Notes: generated from the sequence alone by a model not told the origin. Positions 27,158 through 36,329 are shown, numbered from the stretch's first letter. The stretch is 64,000 nt of DNA from Sinomonas atrocyanea (GCF_030811715.1 NZ_JAUSRH010000006.1:161615-225614); one strand, 5' to 3'. Numbers and translations are program-made.

Positions 27158-28051
27158 CTAGACGAGCAGCTCCTGGAGCGCCTCCTGCAGGCCGGGCAGG
27201 CGGGCGGTGCCGGCGAAGCCGTACGCGCACGTGTTGCCGATGCGCTCGAGAGCCGCGGAGGCCGCGAGCAGGTGGACCCCGTGCTGGGACAGGCTCGCCC
27301 GCCCGGGTGCGGTCCTCGCGCCATGGACCACGACGATCGGGATGACCTCGACTTCCGGACCGAGGATCAGGCGGAGTTCGTCGGCCGCGTGGTGCAGGGG
27401 CAGCGGGAGCGGCTGGCCGGCATGATCGGTGCGGATTGCGGTGTCGCGTCCGCCCGGCGCCCACTGCCAGGTCCCGCCCCGGACGTGGACTGAGTCGAGG
27501 AGGAACACGGCGTTCCCGCAGGCCACGGCGTGGTCGGCGGAAGCGCCATCAGGGAGCCCTATCCGGTGGAAGACCGCAGGGCCGGGAAGCGCGAGGAGCA
27601 GGTCCAGGAGCACTGCGGTGGCGCGGGCCGGCCTCAGGGCGGGCACCGGGGATGCCGCGCCGGCAGAGTGCACGGAGGCCACGTACGGGATGCCGAAGAT
27701 CCGGTCTGCCCGTGCGGCCCTGGCGGCCGCCGCCACGTTGCGGCGCCGCGCCGCCAGCGCGCGCCTCGCCACGTGCCTCGTGTAGAGCCCGATGCCGGTG
27801 ACGCCGCAGAGTGCGATGAGTGCGACCGGGCGCCAGGAGAGCGACCCGTGGGCCCACAGCAGGCTCGACCCGATGACGGCCCCGCCGACGACGGCGGCGA
27901 GGGCACCGGCCTTGGCCAGCGCCCGGCGGCCGATCCGCCGGTTCCGGGCCCGGACCGCGGGCGGCACCGCGGCGCCGCCCCCGAACTCGCGGTACCACGC
28001 CCAGTCGACCGGATGGACGCTGGGACCCTGGACGCCGATGTCGCTGCGCAT
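27158..28051 (-). CDS. Membrane-anchored NERD-like protein
   Basis: A 297-residue protein. Two hydrophobic segments (about 48-66 and 73-90) are followed by a basic stretch and a C-terminal domain resembling the nuclease-related domain (NERD). HAVACGNAVFLLDSVHVRGG (about 174-193) is in the place of the core strand where active family members have Asp-x-Lys; here the Lys position is Val188, so nuclease activity is doubtful. IVVVHGARTAPG is also typical. The gene follows the flp-like gene of Tad locus 2 on the same strand, separated by hairpin B, and ends at hairpin A. Its role in pilus biology is unknown. Confidence 0.6.
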   Translation of the reverse strand: MRSDIGVQGPSVHPVDWAWYREFGGGAAVPPAVRARNRRIGRRALAKAGALAAVVGGAVIGSSLLWAHGSLSWRPVALIALCGVTGIGLYTRHVARRALAARRRNVAAAARAARADRIFGIPYVASVHSAGAASPVPALRPARATAVLLDLLLALPGPAVFHRIGLPDGASADHAVACGNAVFLLDSVHVRGGTWQWAPGGRDTAIRTDHAGQPLPLPLHHAADELRLILGPEVEVIPIVVVHGARTAPGRASLSQHGVHLLAASAALERIGNTCAYGFAGTARLPGLQEALQELLV

Positions 28052-28074
28052 GGCACCTCCCGATATTGGTTGAG

Positions 28075-28111
28075 GGGTCCCCTCCCGGTTCTGGGCATCG
28101 GGAGGGGACCC
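28075..28111. terminator. Hairpin B, paralogous to 27089-27127
   Basis: A perfect 13-bp stem (28075-28087 with 28099-28111) and an 11-nt loop ending TTCTGGGCAT. It lies after the last gene of Tad locus 2 and may end that transcript. Confidence 0.75.
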
Positions 28112-28158
28112 GGCTTGGGCGCCCCCGCGGGCCAGCTGCTTGGACCGCGGGGGCGAGA

Positions 28159-28350
28159 TCAGCGGAGGACGTCGCGGAGCTCTTGGCCCATGCCGGCGTA
28201 GTAGCCGCCCAGCCAGGCCCCGGAGATCGTCACTCCCGCGATGATGGCGAGGACCATGAAGGCGATCAGGACCGCGTATTCGGTGGCGGTCGCCCCGCGC
28301 TCGGAGTCGCTGACCGGGTCGGTCCACGCGCTGGTCTCGCTGGCGTTCAT
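28159..28350 (-). CDS. Flp-like minor pilin at the end of Tad locus 2
   Basis: A 63-residue protein with a hydrophilic leader of 19 residues (ending ERG) and the pilin start ATATEYAVLIAFMVLAIIAG, including Glu5 and Tyr6. The C-terminus (GYYAGMGQELRDVLR) differs from the major pilin of the locus. Position at the 3' end after tadC suggests a minor pilin or an initiating subunit (inference). It is 15 bp after tadC. Confidence 0.82.
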   Translation of the reverse strand: MNASETSAWTDPVSDSERGATATEYAVLIAFMVLAIIAGVTISGAWLGGYYAGMGQELRDVLR

Positions 28351-28365
28351 CTCAGGCGCTTCCGC

Positions 28366-29241
28366 TTACGAGAACAAGTGGATGATGCTGAGGATGGTCG
28401 GCCCCAGGATGATGATGAACAAGGCGGGCAGGATGGAGAAGATCAGCGGGAAGAGGATTTTCACCGGGATCTTCATCGCGTGCTCCTCGGCCCGTTGGCG
28501 GCGCTTGATCCTCATCTCCTTGGCCTGGGCCCGCAGGACGTTCGCAATCGCGATGCCGTACTGGTCAGCCTGGACCACTGAGCGGATGAACGACCGCAGT
28601 TCGGGGAAGGCAGCCCGGGCTGCGAGATCGAGGTAGGCCTCGCGGCGTGAGCGGCCCACTTGGATGTCCTGCAAGGTGCGGATGAACTCGTCCGCCAGCG
28701 GACCGCTGCTGTTCTGCGCGGCCTTGGCCATCGCGGATTCGAAGCCGACGCCCGCCTCGACCGAGATGAGCATCTGGTCGAGCAGGTTGGGCAGGGCCAG
28801 CTGCATAGACTCGCGCCGCTTCTGGGCCACGTTGTGCAGGAGGATGTCCGGCACGAAGTATGCAAGGAGCGCTGCCCCGAGGGTCACCGCAGCCATCTGC
28901 GGCCCGGGACTGTGCACCAATATGAGAATTCCCAGCGTCAGTCCGAAGGCGCCGAGGATCGGCTTGACGACAATGACCTTCTCGAGCGGCCACCCTTTGG
29001 GCCGCCCAGCGCCCGCCAGCTTCTTGTCGAGCCACGCCGCGTAGCCCTTGGGCGTGATGCGTCCGGACGCGGCGCGGAGCGCGGCTCCCATCGAGAGCTG
29101 CTTGGGCTGGTTTGCCTTGATGAGGCCGAGGTTCTGGGCGATGGCCCTGCGGGCCGAGCGGTCCGTGGACGCGAGGGACCAGGTCAGGTACGCGGCGGGT
29201 GCGATGATCGCGAGGATCGCGGCGAGCATGATGAACGGCAT
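28366..29241 (-). CDS. tadC: TadC, GspF-type membrane platform protein (locus 2)
   Basis: A 291-residue protein homologous to TadC of locus 1, with LPNLLDQMLISVEAGVGFES, TLQDIQVGRSRREAYLDLAA, QADQYGIAIANVL and the closing helix KILFPLIFSILPALFIIILG. The start at 29241 follows GAGGGAGG. It lies 11 bp after tadB. The two TadC copies are clearly diverged, so the two loci are not a recent duplication. Confidence 0.92.
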   Translation of the reverse strand: MPFIMLAAILAIIAPAAYLTWSLASTDRSARRAIAQNLGLIKANQPKQLSMGAALRAASGRITPKGYAAWLDKKLAGAGRPKGWPLEKVIVVKPILGAFGLTLGILILVHSPGPQMAAVTLGAALLAYFVPDILLHNVAQKRRESMQLALPNLLDQMLISVEAGVGFESAMAKAAQNSSGPLADEFIRTLQDIQVGRSRREAYLDLAARAAFPELRSFIRSVVQADQYGIAIANVLRAQAKEMRIKRRQRAEEHAMKIPVKILFPLIFSILPALFIIILGPTILSIIHLFS

Positions 29242-29252
29242 GACGGCCTCCC

Positions 29253-30194
29253 TCAGTACTTGGGCTTGATGAGTCGGCTGAGCCAGAAGGTGCCGACGCC
29301 GAGAAGCAGTGCCGCGGCGCCTAGCATGATCCATCCGAGAACGCTCGCGAAGAACGTGCTGGCGTAGAAGGGGTTCATCAGACAGAGCAGGGCGAGCATC
29401 ACGATGGGAAGCGCCACGAGGACGATGGCCGAGGTCCGGCCCTCCGCGCTCAGTGACTTCACCATGCGGCCCAGCTGGGCCCGCTCCCGGATGGTCTCGT
29501 TGACGTTCTCGAGGACCTCTGCGAGATTGCCGCCCACCTCCCGCTGCGTCTCAATGGCCTGAGCCGCCCAGAGGAAGTCCTCGCTCTTCATCCTGGCTGC
29601 GGTGTCCAGGAGCGAGTCGATGAGGTCGCGCCCGATGCGGGTCTCGTTGATGACCCGCTGCAGCTCCTCGCGCATGGGCGACTCGGCATCGTCGGCTCCG
29701 CCGTCGATCGCGTGGAGGAGGCTGTGTCCGGCACGAAGGCTGCCGGCGATGCCCTGGAGCGCGTCCGGGAGCTGCTCGGCAAACTTCGCCTGTCGGCGGG
29801 AGGCCTTGAGGTTGACCCAGAGGAAGAGCCCAGCCGGAGCCGCGATGACGAGGAGGAATCCGAGGCCAAGACCCCCGAGGAGGAATCCGAGGATGCCCCC
29901 GGCGAGGAGGCCGGCGCCGCACATGAGGAGGAAGTCGGCAGCCCGGATCTTGAGCCCCGCCTGCTCGAACTTGTCGGCGGACATCAGCCGGAGGCGGCGG
30001 CCGCCGAGCGTCTGGTTGAGCGCCCCTACCGCGCTGTCGGTCACCTTCGTCAGAGTCGAGACCGAGGTCTGGACTCCCTGCCGCCGGCGTTCGAGGGGGA
30101 CGCCGCGGTGCGACTTCAGGACGAAGAACACGCCCGCGCCGAGGGCGCCGTAGATGCAGAGGAGTCCGGCGATGAGGACCACTGGAGTCTGCAT
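29253..30194 (-). CDS. tadB: TadB, GspF-type membrane platform protein (locus 2)
   Basis: A 313-residue membrane protein with QLPDALQGIAGSLRAGHSLL and WAAQAIETQREVGGNLAEVL in its T2SSF domain. A glycine/leucine-rich pair of helices lies at about 90-130. The ATG at 30194 lies 4 bp after the tadA stop. Confidence 0.92.
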   Translation of the reverse strand: MQTPVVLIAGLLCIYGALGAGVFFVLKSHRGVPLERRRQGVQTSVSTLTKVTDSAVGALNQTLGGRRLRLMSADKFEQAGLKIRAADFLLMCGAGLLAGGILGFLLGGLGLGFLLVIAAPAGLFLWVNLKASRRQAKFAEQLPDALQGIAGSLRAGHSLLHAIDGGADDAESPMREELQRVINETRIGRDLIDSLLDTAARMKSEDFLWAAQAIETQREVGGNLAEVLENVNETIRERAQLGRMVKSLSAEGRTSAIVLVALPIVMLALLCLMNPFYASTFFASVLGWIMLGAAALLLGVGTFWLSRLIKPKY

Positions 30195-30198
30195 GCCG

Positions 30199-31668
30199 CT
30201 ACCTCCGCCCTGCGGGCGGGCCGAACAGCGTGGGGCTGACCTTGATGCCCAGATCCGCGAACCGCTCGGTGAAGCGCGGACGCACTCCGGTGGAGATCGG
30301 GCGGCCGAGGAAGCGGCCGTTGGCATCGATGCCGGCCGCGTAGTCGAATACGAACGCGTCCTGCAGCGTCACGACGTCGCCCTCCATGCCCTGCACCTCG
30401 GTCACGTGGGTCACCCGGCGGGTTCCGTCCCGCAGGCGGGCCAGCTGGACGATGAGGTTCACGGCCGAGGCGACCTGTTCGCGGATGGCCCGCAGCGGCA
30501 GGTCCATGCCGGCCATGAGCACGAGGGTCTCGAGGCGGGCAATCGCGTCGCGCGGCGAGTTGGCGTGGACCGTGGAGAGCGAGCCGTCATGGCCCGTGTT
30601 CATGGCCTGGAGCATGTCCAACGTTTCGCCGCCGCGGACCTCACCGACCACGATCCGATCCGGCCGCATGCGCAGGGAGTTGCGCACCAGGTCGCGGATG
30701 GAGATGGCGCCGTGACCCTCGATGTTCGGCGGTCGACTCTCGAGGCGTACCACGTGCTCCTGCTGGAGCTGGAGCTCCACGGCGTCCTCGATGGTCACGA
30801 TCCGCTCGGTGGCGGGGATGAAACCGGAGAGGACGTTGAGCAGGGTGGTCTTGCCGGTGCCGGTGCCGCCCGAGACGATGATGTTCATCCTCGCCTCGAC
30901 GCAGGCCCGGAGGAGCTCAGACATCTCCGGTGTGAGAGTGCCGAGCCCCTGGAGTTTCTCGACGCTGAGTGCCTCCCGCGAGAACTTGCGGATGGTGAGC
31001 GCCGAACCGTTGACCGCGAGGGGCGGGATGATGGCGTTGACGCGCGAGCCGTCCGCGAGGCGCGCATCCACGAGAGGCGAGGACTCGTCGACGCGACGGC
31101 CCACGCGGGTGACGATCCTGTCGATGACCCGGCGCAGCTGTTCCTCGGACGTAAAGACCGTCTCGGTGGCGTAGAGCCGGCCATGCCGCTCGATGTACAC
31201 CTGGTCCTGGCGGTTGACCATGACCTCGGTGACGCTCGGGTCGTCGATGTAGCGCTGGATCGGGCCGAGGCCGAGGACGTCGTCCATGATCTCGCTCAGC
31301 AGGCGCTCGCGCTCGGTCGACGTCAGAGGCACCGGCTGGTCCGTCAGGACCGCCCGCAGCTCGCTCTTGACGAGGTCCTGGAGGTCCGCCTCGCTCAGCG
31401 AGGAGTCGGTGATCCTTCCGCCGACCCGCTCGAAGAGCTCCTCGGTGGACTTCTCCTTCAGCTCGCGGAGGGCTTGGCTCGAGGCGATGCTCCCATGGGT
31501 GGGCGCGTTGGCGAGACGGGCCTCGGCCTCGGCTGCCGCATGGGCCTCGAGGCGCACGCCTAGGGTCGCGGGCTGGTCGGCGTCCTCCACTGCCGGCACG
31601 GCACCGGCGGTGGATGGAGGCGCTGCGGGCAGATCCTTGGCTGCCCGGAGGCGGTCGACGAGGCTCAC
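30199..31668 (-). CDS. tadA: TadA/CpaF secretion ATPase (locus 2)
   Basis: A 489-residue ATPase with Walker [13 protein letters not shown] and the Walker B region [20 protein letters not shown], close to its locus 1 counterpart, while the N-terminal 80 residues differ. It begins with GTG overlapping the stop of the TadZ gene (GTGA), which fixes the start. Confidence 0.93.
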   Translation of the reverse strand: MSLVDRLRAAKDLPAAPPSTAGAVPAVEDADQPATLGVRLEAHAAAEAEARLANAPTHGSIASSQALRELKEKSTEELFERVGGRITDSSLSEADLQDLVKSELRAVLTDQPVPLTSTERERLLSEIMDDVLGLGPIQRYIDDPSVTEVMVNRQDQVYIERHGRLYATETVFTSEEQLRRVIDRIVTRVGRRVDESSPLVDARLADGSRVNAIIPPLAVNGSALTIRKFSREALSVEKLQGLGTLTPEMSELLRACVEARMNIIVSGGTGTGKTTLLNVLSGFIPATERIVTIEDAVELQLQQEHVVRLESRPPNIEGHGAISIRDLVRNSLRMRPDRIVVGEVRGGETLDMLQAMNTGHDGSLSTVHANSPRDAIARLETLVLMAGMDLPLRAIREQVASAVNLIVQLARLRDGTRRVTHVTEVQGMEGDVVTLQDAFVFDYAAGIDANGRFLGRPISTGVRPRFTERFADLGIKVSPTLFGPPAGRR

Positions 31669-32861
31669 TGGAACACCACCCTCTTGTGCACGGCCCGGCG
31701 GTTCGACTCGTTCCACGTGGGCTTGAAGCGATCGACCAGACGCTCGAGGGCCTTGACGGTCCGGTCCCTCGGGCCGTCCTGGAGGGCAGGTACCCCGCGG
31801 TTGGTGGCCATGGGGAGGACCTTGGACCGCGCGAGCACCACGTCGACGGGGAGACCGAGGGTCGCCTCGACGTCCTGGACCGATAGGCCGGACCTCTTGT
31901 CCGCCATGTTGAGCACGAGGTGGCGGTGCTCGGGGAGCAGGTGCAGCTCCGAGAGGACCTCAAGGCCGGTCTTGAGGCCGCGGACGCTGGGGATGTCCAT
32001 GCCGCAGACCCACACCGCGTCGCTGGCTTCGTCGAGGACGGCGAGCACGTGGTCGCCGAGGCCGGGAGAGGTGTCCACCACCACGTACTGGAACTCCGAG
32101 GCGAGCCGGCCGACGAGTTCGCCTACCTGGTCCGCAGAGATGCGCTCGGCATCTGCCGGGTTGCGGGGGGCGCACAGCGCGTACAGATTGGTCGAGTGGT
32201 GGGCCAGGTACGTCTTCAAGGACAGCGAGTCCTTCGGCCCGTTCACGGCGTCGAGCACGCTGCGCTCGGGATCCAGCATGAGCCCGCTGGCCACGTCGCC
32301 GAACTGGAGGTCGAGGTCCACGATCACCACAGACATGGGCGCCGTCTTGGCCAGGCCCACGGCGATGTTGGTGGCGATGGTCGTCTTCCCGACGCCGCCC
32401 TTCGGGGACATGACGGCGATGACGCGACCGCGTCCCTGGCCGGCGGCCGCCACGTCGATCGCCGGGCCGGCCGAGAGGCGGTACGTCGCGGCCGCGGCGG
32501 CGTCCTCGAGACGCCCTCGGAGCTGGTCCGCTGTGGCACCCGGGTCGATGAACTCGCGGATGCCGGACCGCATGGCCGCCGCGACCAGGTCCCCGGTGGG
32601 CTCGGCCGCGAAGGCCATGCTCACGTGGGGGAAGCGGACGTCGACGGCGGCGGCGAAGTTCACCACATCCTCGGCCCTGAGGTCTGGCCCCAGGACGAGC
32701 ACTTCAATTGGCTCCCCGACGAGCTGGTCGAAGACGTCGTCGATCGACGAGGGCAGGAAGTTCGCGTGGAACACCTGGATAGACCCTGGCAGGCCCGCGG
32801 TGGCCAGCCTGACCCGATGATCGAAGTCCGGATCCTGCGTGATCAGTGCGAAGCGGCTCAT
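31665..32861 (-). CDS. tadZ: TadZ/CpaE-like ParA/MinD ATPase (locus 2)
   Basis: A 398-residue protein with an N-terminal receiver-like domain and a MinD-type ATPase carrying SPKGGVGKTTIATNIAVGLA and DLDLQFGDVASGLMLDPE. It overlaps cpaB (ATGA) and tadA (GTGA). It starts MSRFALITQDPDF, like locus 1 (MSRFVLITPSPDF), so both loci share an ancestral gene order down to the overlaps. Confidence 0.9.
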   Translation of the reverse strand: MSRFALITQDPDFDHRVRLATAGLPGSIQVFHANFLPSSIDDVFDQLVGEPIEVLVLGPDLRAEDVVNFAAAVDVRFPHVSMAFAAEPTGDLVAAAMRSGIREFIDPGATADQLRGRLEDAAAAATYRLSAGPAIDVAAAGQGRGRVIAVMSPKGGVGKTTIATNIAVGLAKTAPMSVVIVDLDLQFGDVASGLMLDPERSVLDAVNGPKDSLSLKTYLAHHSTNLYALCAPRNPADAERISADQVGELVGRLASEFQYVVVDTSPGLGDHVLAVLDEASDAVWVCGMDIPSVRGLKTGLEVLSELHLLPEHRHLVLNMADKRSGLSVQDVEATLGLPVDVVLARSKVLPMATNRGVPALQDGPRDRTVKALERLVDRFKPTWNESNRRAVHKRVVFQ

Positions 32862-33634
32862 CGGAATACCTTCGTCCGGTCCACGACGCCGGAGGTGTTT
32901 TCCTGGGCAGCCGCCGGCTCCTTGGTCAGGTAGACCTTGCCGAACTCGGCCGCGTAGACGATCCGCTCGGCGTCGGCCGCGGGTCGCGCGATTGTGACCA
33001 GGTAGTCGCCCGCAGGCTGCGAGGAGCTCTTCGTGCTGCTGTTGAGGCCGCCGCCGCTGCTGCCGCTCTGCTGTGATCCAGAGGCCGCCTCGCCGGCGTT
33101 GGCGCCGCTCGAGAGTTGGACGGCGGTCACGAGCACCTTGTGGTAGGCGAGCTGGGTCTGGGCCGGCGCGTTGTCCTCCTTGGGGAGGGAGAGCAGGACG
33201 CCGACCGTGTCGCCGGGAGCGAGGGCGCCCCCAATGACGCGCTCGATCGGAAGGCGGACGGTCAGCTCCTGCATGCCGGACGGGACCTCGGCGCGACCTG
33301 GCGTCGCGAGCGCCGCCGGGTCGACGAGGCGGCTCGAGAGGAGCTGCTCGCCGGGCTCGAGGGCCACGGACGTGACCTTGCCCTTGAGTGCCGTGAGGTC
33401 CGTGACCGGGTCCGCGGGGATTGCGGCCTTCGGGATCGGCTTGAGGGCGACGGCGGCCGAGACGGCGTCTGCTGCTGCGCCGGCCGGGATGGACTTCTGG
33501 ACGACGTAGACGTCCTGCGTCTGGACGTCGGCGAGGGCGCGGCGGTCTGCGCCGTTGACGTAGGTGAGGAGAAGTACGGTGCCGATGATTGCGACAATCA
33601 GTGCAGCCACGCCTCCCAGTAGGCGGGTCCTCAT
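32858..33634 (-). CDS. cpaB: CpaB/RcpC-like pilus assembly protein (locus 2)
   Basis: A 258-residue protein with an N-terminal anchor (about 5-26) and an SAF-like domain (VYVVQKSIPAGAAADAVSAA, GEQLLSSRLVDP). A Ser/Gly-rich insert (about 185-215) is absent from locus 1. It ends in DRTKVFR, equivalent to DRSKVYQ in locus 1. Confidence 0.87.
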   Translation of the reverse strand: MRTRLLGGVAALIVAIIGTVLLLTYVNGADRRALADVQTQDVYVVQKSIPAGAAADAVSAAVALKPIPKAAIPADPVTDLTALKGKVTSVALEPGEQLLSSRLVDPAALATPGRAEVPSGMQELTVRLPIERVIGGALAPGDTVGVLLSLPKEDNAPAQTQLAYHKVLVTAVQLSSGANAGEAASGSQQSGSSGGGLNSSTKSSSQPAGDYLVTIARPAADAERIVYAAEFGKVYLTKEPAAAQENTSGVVDRTKVFR

Positions 33635-33664
33635 GGTGAATCCTTTCGGTCGTGGCGCTGCGGG

Positions 33665-34672
33665 TTATCCGATGAGCTTGGTGAGGTACATGGCGCCAGG
33701 CTGTGGGGTCGGACTCGTCTGGAATCCGCTGAAGACGCTCGGGTCCGCGGAGAACCCGAGGAAGTAGCCGTAGATGCCGTTGTTGTTCGTCGGCGCGGGC
33801 CACGTCCCCTGCTGCGTGCTGGGGAAGCTCCAACCCAGGATGTGGAAGCCGGCCCACTTGGAGACGTGGTAATAGGTGTTGTTGCCTGTGCCGCGGAAGT
33901 CGTCGTAGATCGGGACGGCCACGTTGGTGCCAAGGAGGGAGGGCTGGAAGACAGCATTGATGCAGCCGTGCGGCGCCGAAGCACCCGTGCTTGTCTGGGC
34001 CCAGTCGCCGACTCCGACCGTGAGCTCGCAGGCCCCAGGACCTGTTGGCATGAGCCACGCGAACCCGCCGGGCATGATCTGGTTGGACGGCGTGCGCCCG
34101 TTGCAGTCGGGGGTGCCGCCCCCGCCCTGGGTGAGGATCTTCTGCATGACCGGAGTCGCGGCCGAGCTGTTCAGGTTGAACTCGCACACGTTCATCGCGA
34201 GGGGAAGGATCGACTTCCCGCGCGTGGGGTAGCCCCAGGATGCGGTGGCCGTGGCGCGCGCGCTGCCGGTGTTGATGCCGAGAAAGCGCGCGAAGCTCAG
34301 GATCATGCTTGGCGACCCGTCGTTTGTGAGCGTGGAGGCGTTTGCGGTGACGGTGCCCGCCGTGAAGTCGATGGCCGGCGGCCCGATGGTCGTGGCGCCG
34401 TCGTTCGCGTTCGCGTTGCCGTACGTCGTTCCGAGGTCTCCCGAACCGCTCGCGCACGTGCTCGGCGACTTGGCGCACGAGTCGGCTACCGCGAGGGCGG
34501 CTGCGTCCGCGCCGTTCTGGAGCTGGGCCCGCTCGGCGGCCAGCTGACCGAAATCGACCGCGACGGCGCCAGCGCCCAGCAGCACCACGAGGAGCACGGC
34601 AACGAAGGCGATCGTGGCTCCCTTCTCGCGCTCGGACGCCGGGGGAAACAGACGAGAGATCAGCCGCCGCAT
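33665..34672 (-). CDS. TadG-like pilus assembly protein (locus 2)
   Basis: A 335-residue exported protein with a membrane helix at about 19-41 (GATIAFVAVLLVVLLGAGAV), then DFGQLAAERAQLQNGADAAA. The long extracytoplasmic part is Asn/Thr/Gly-rich. It overlaps the end of tadE by 13 bp and is similar in layout to the locus 1 protein. Confidence 0.82.
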   Translation of the reverse strand: MRRLISRLFPPASEREKGATIAFVAVLLVVLLGAGAVAVDFGQLAAERAQLQNGADAAALAVADSCAKSPSTCASGSGDLGTTYGNANANDGATTIGPPAIDFTAGTVTANASTLTNDGSPSMILSFARFLGINTGSARATATASWGYPTRGKSILPLAMNVCEFNLNSSAATPVMQKILTQGGGGTPDCNGRTPSNQIMPGGFAWLMPTGPGACELTVGVGDWAQTSTGASAPHGCINAVFQPSLLGTNVAVPIYDDFRGTGNNTYYHVSKWAGFHILGWSFPSTQQGTWPAPTNNNGIYGYFLGFSADPSVFSGFQTSPTPQPGAMYLTKLIG

Positions 34673-35052
34673 CGCATGGCTCCTCTTCCGGTGACGGTGA
34701 TGCTGGAGCCGATGTTGAACCAGGGCCCCGTCAGCAGTGCGACGTTGGACATCACGGTGGCGTTGGCCTCGGCACCGTTGGTGCATGCCCCGGTGCCCGG
34801 CGTGATCTGGATGCTGGACAGCGTGACGTTCGTGACGGCGTTGTTGACCGCCGTGGTGGCGACGCCCGTGTCGTTCTTGATGGCCATCGTCCTGGCGCCC
34901 TCGCGTGCCGCGTTCGTCACCATGATCTGGACGTTGTAGATGCGGGAGAACTCGACTATGCCCAGAATGAGTGCAAGTAGCAGCGGGACGACAATGGCGA
35001 ATTCGACGACTGCGGCGCCCCGTTCGTGGTTCCTGCGTGCTCTTCTCGACAT
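34660..35052 (-). CDS. tadE: TadE-family pseudopilin (locus 2)
   Basis: A 130-residue protein with a basic leader (MSRRARRNHERG) and the pilin-type segment AAVVEFAIVVPLLLALILGI, then VEFSR. Glu5-like and Phe residues are in the TadE positions. The C-terminal domain ends with a CGG motif, as in locus 1 (LCGG). Confidence 0.9.
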   Translation of the reverse strand: MSRRARRNHERGAAVVEFAIVVPLLLALILGIVEFSRIYNVQIMVTNAAREGARTMAIKNDTGVATTAVNNAVTNVTLSSIQITPGTGACTNGAEANATVMSNVALLTGPWFNIGSSITVTGRGAMRCGG

Positions 35053-35085
35053 GACTCTTATCTCCCGGTGAGTGCTGATACGGCT

Positions 35086-35116
35086 GCGGGCCGGCCGGAA
35101 AGACCAGCCGGCCCGC
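35086..35116 (-). terminator. Hairpin between flp and tadE (locus 2)
   Basis: A 10-bp stem, GCGGGCCGGC (35086-35095) with GCCGGCCCGC (35107-35116), lies just after the flp stop, matching the hairpin after the pilin genes in locus 1. Confidence 0.6.
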
Positions 35117-35126
35117 GCGGGTCCTT

Positions 35127-35330
35127 CTAGCCGGCGGTGTTGGTCACGCGGCCCGCGAGGGTGTTGAACCAGCCGCTGAGCTGGTTTCCGAAGACCGTGA
35201 CACCGCCGATGACCACAAGTGCAATGAAAGCCACGAGCACCGCGTACTCGGTGGCCGTCGCACCCTTTTCCTTCTCGCCGTTCACAATGCCGTTCCAGAA
35301 GGTGAGAACGGAAACAAAGAGCTTGTCCAT
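35127..35330 (-). CDS. flp: Flp-type (class IVb) pilin (locus 2)
   Basis: A 67-residue prepilin with a 23-residue leader ending EKG and the mature start ATATEYAVLVAFIALVVIGG. It is the first gene of locus 2. Its leader (MDKLFVSVLTFWNGIVNGEK) is not like that of locus 1, while ATxxEYxxLVAFIALVV fits the family. AAAGGACATCACC lies before the ATG. Confidence 0.92.
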   Translation of the reverse strand: MDKLFVSVLTFWNGIVNGEKEKGATATEYAVLVAFIALVVIGGVTVFGNQLSGWFNTLAGRVTNTAG

Positions 35331-35885
35331 GGTGATGTCCTTTTCGTGAGGTGGAGCAATTTGTAAAAGGGGTCTTTGTGGCGGGCCACCCCCGGTATTC
35401 CTGCCCGTGCCACAAATCTCCCACCTCCTGGAGGCCGGCACCATAAGCATTGATACGTGAATCTCAGGCTTATAACAGCCGCCGAATACCGGGCTGACGC
35501 TCGCGGTGGTACCCGGTGGCCACGCGGACCGACCCGTGGGCGGTACTCAGCTGGGGACCTTTGGACTACTTGCGTACTGGACATGTCCATCGGAGGGGGT
35601 GCGTACACTGTTTCCGGCGGCCGGCCCGGCGCCCGTCCGGAGGCCTCCTGGGCCTCGCTTTGACCCGGCGAGCCGCGCCAAGCTACTCTTGATAGTCGTT
35701 GTGCGTGTCCTGACTCGATGGAACGCGCCTCGGGAGTGTCCAGTTGCAGGACGCCGGCTTCCGGGCGCATTCGAGATGCAAGGGATAACTGGTCTGGGAG
35801 CCCTCACCTCTGGTCCGGTAGCGCACCGAAGCACGGGGTGTATCTCACCGGCACCCCACCAGACCAAGAAACGAAGGCAATAACT
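35331..35885. promoter_or_regulatory. Divergent region between flp (locus 2) and rplM, with possible rplM leader structure
   Basis: No gene was found in these 555 bp. The left half should hold the pilin promoter and the right half the rplM promoter. The last 80 bp before rplM can pair as GGGGTG (35835-35840) with CACCCC (35852-35857) inside TCTGGT (35809-35814) with ACCAGA (35858-35863), a nested structure that could be a ribosomal-protein leader. This is a pairing seen by eye only. Confidence 0.4.
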
Positions 35886-36329
35886 GTGCGTACGTACACT
35901 CCGAAGCCCGGCGACGCCGACCGTCAGTGGCACGTCATCGACGCCACCGACGTCGTTCTGGGTCGTCTTGCCAGCCAGACCGCAACGCTGCTGCGCGGGA
36001 AGCACAAGCCGACCTACGCGTCCCACATGGATATGGGCGATTTCGTCATCATCATCAACGCGGACAAGGTGGCCCTCACCGGTGCCAAGCTCCAGCAGAA
36101 GCGCGCCTACCGCCACTCGGGCTTCCCGGGCGGCCTCACGAGCGTGACCTACGCCGAGCTGCTCGAGAAGAACCCGGTCCGCGCCGTGGAGAAGGCCATC
36201 AAGGGCATGCTCCCGAAGAACAAGCTGGCCGCCCAGCAGCTGTCCAAGCTCAAGGTCTACGCGGGCCCCAACCACCCGCACGCTGCCCAGCAGCCCAAGA
36301 CCTTCGAGATCAACCAGGTCGCCCAGTAG
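35886..36329 (+). CDS. rplM: 50S ribosomal protein L13
   Basis: A 147-residue large-subunit protein, needed early in 50S assembly. [16 protein letters not shown] and the region HSGFPGGL are typical. GTG start; AAACGAAGG lies upstream. It pairs with rpsI, as in nearly all bacteria. Confidence 0.97.
   Translation: MRTYTPKPGDADRQWHVIDATDVVLGRLASQTATLLRGKHKPTYASHMDMGDFVIIINADKVALTGAKLQQKRAYRHSGFPGGLTSVTYAELLEKNPVRAVEKAIKGMLPKNKLAAQQLSKLKVYAGPNHPHAAQQPKTFEINQVAQ

Noticed and set aside
12096..35885. Insertion of the Tad loci by a transposon or integrative element
   Set aside because: No transposase, integrase, terminal inverted repeats or tRNA-type attachment site was seen around either locus.
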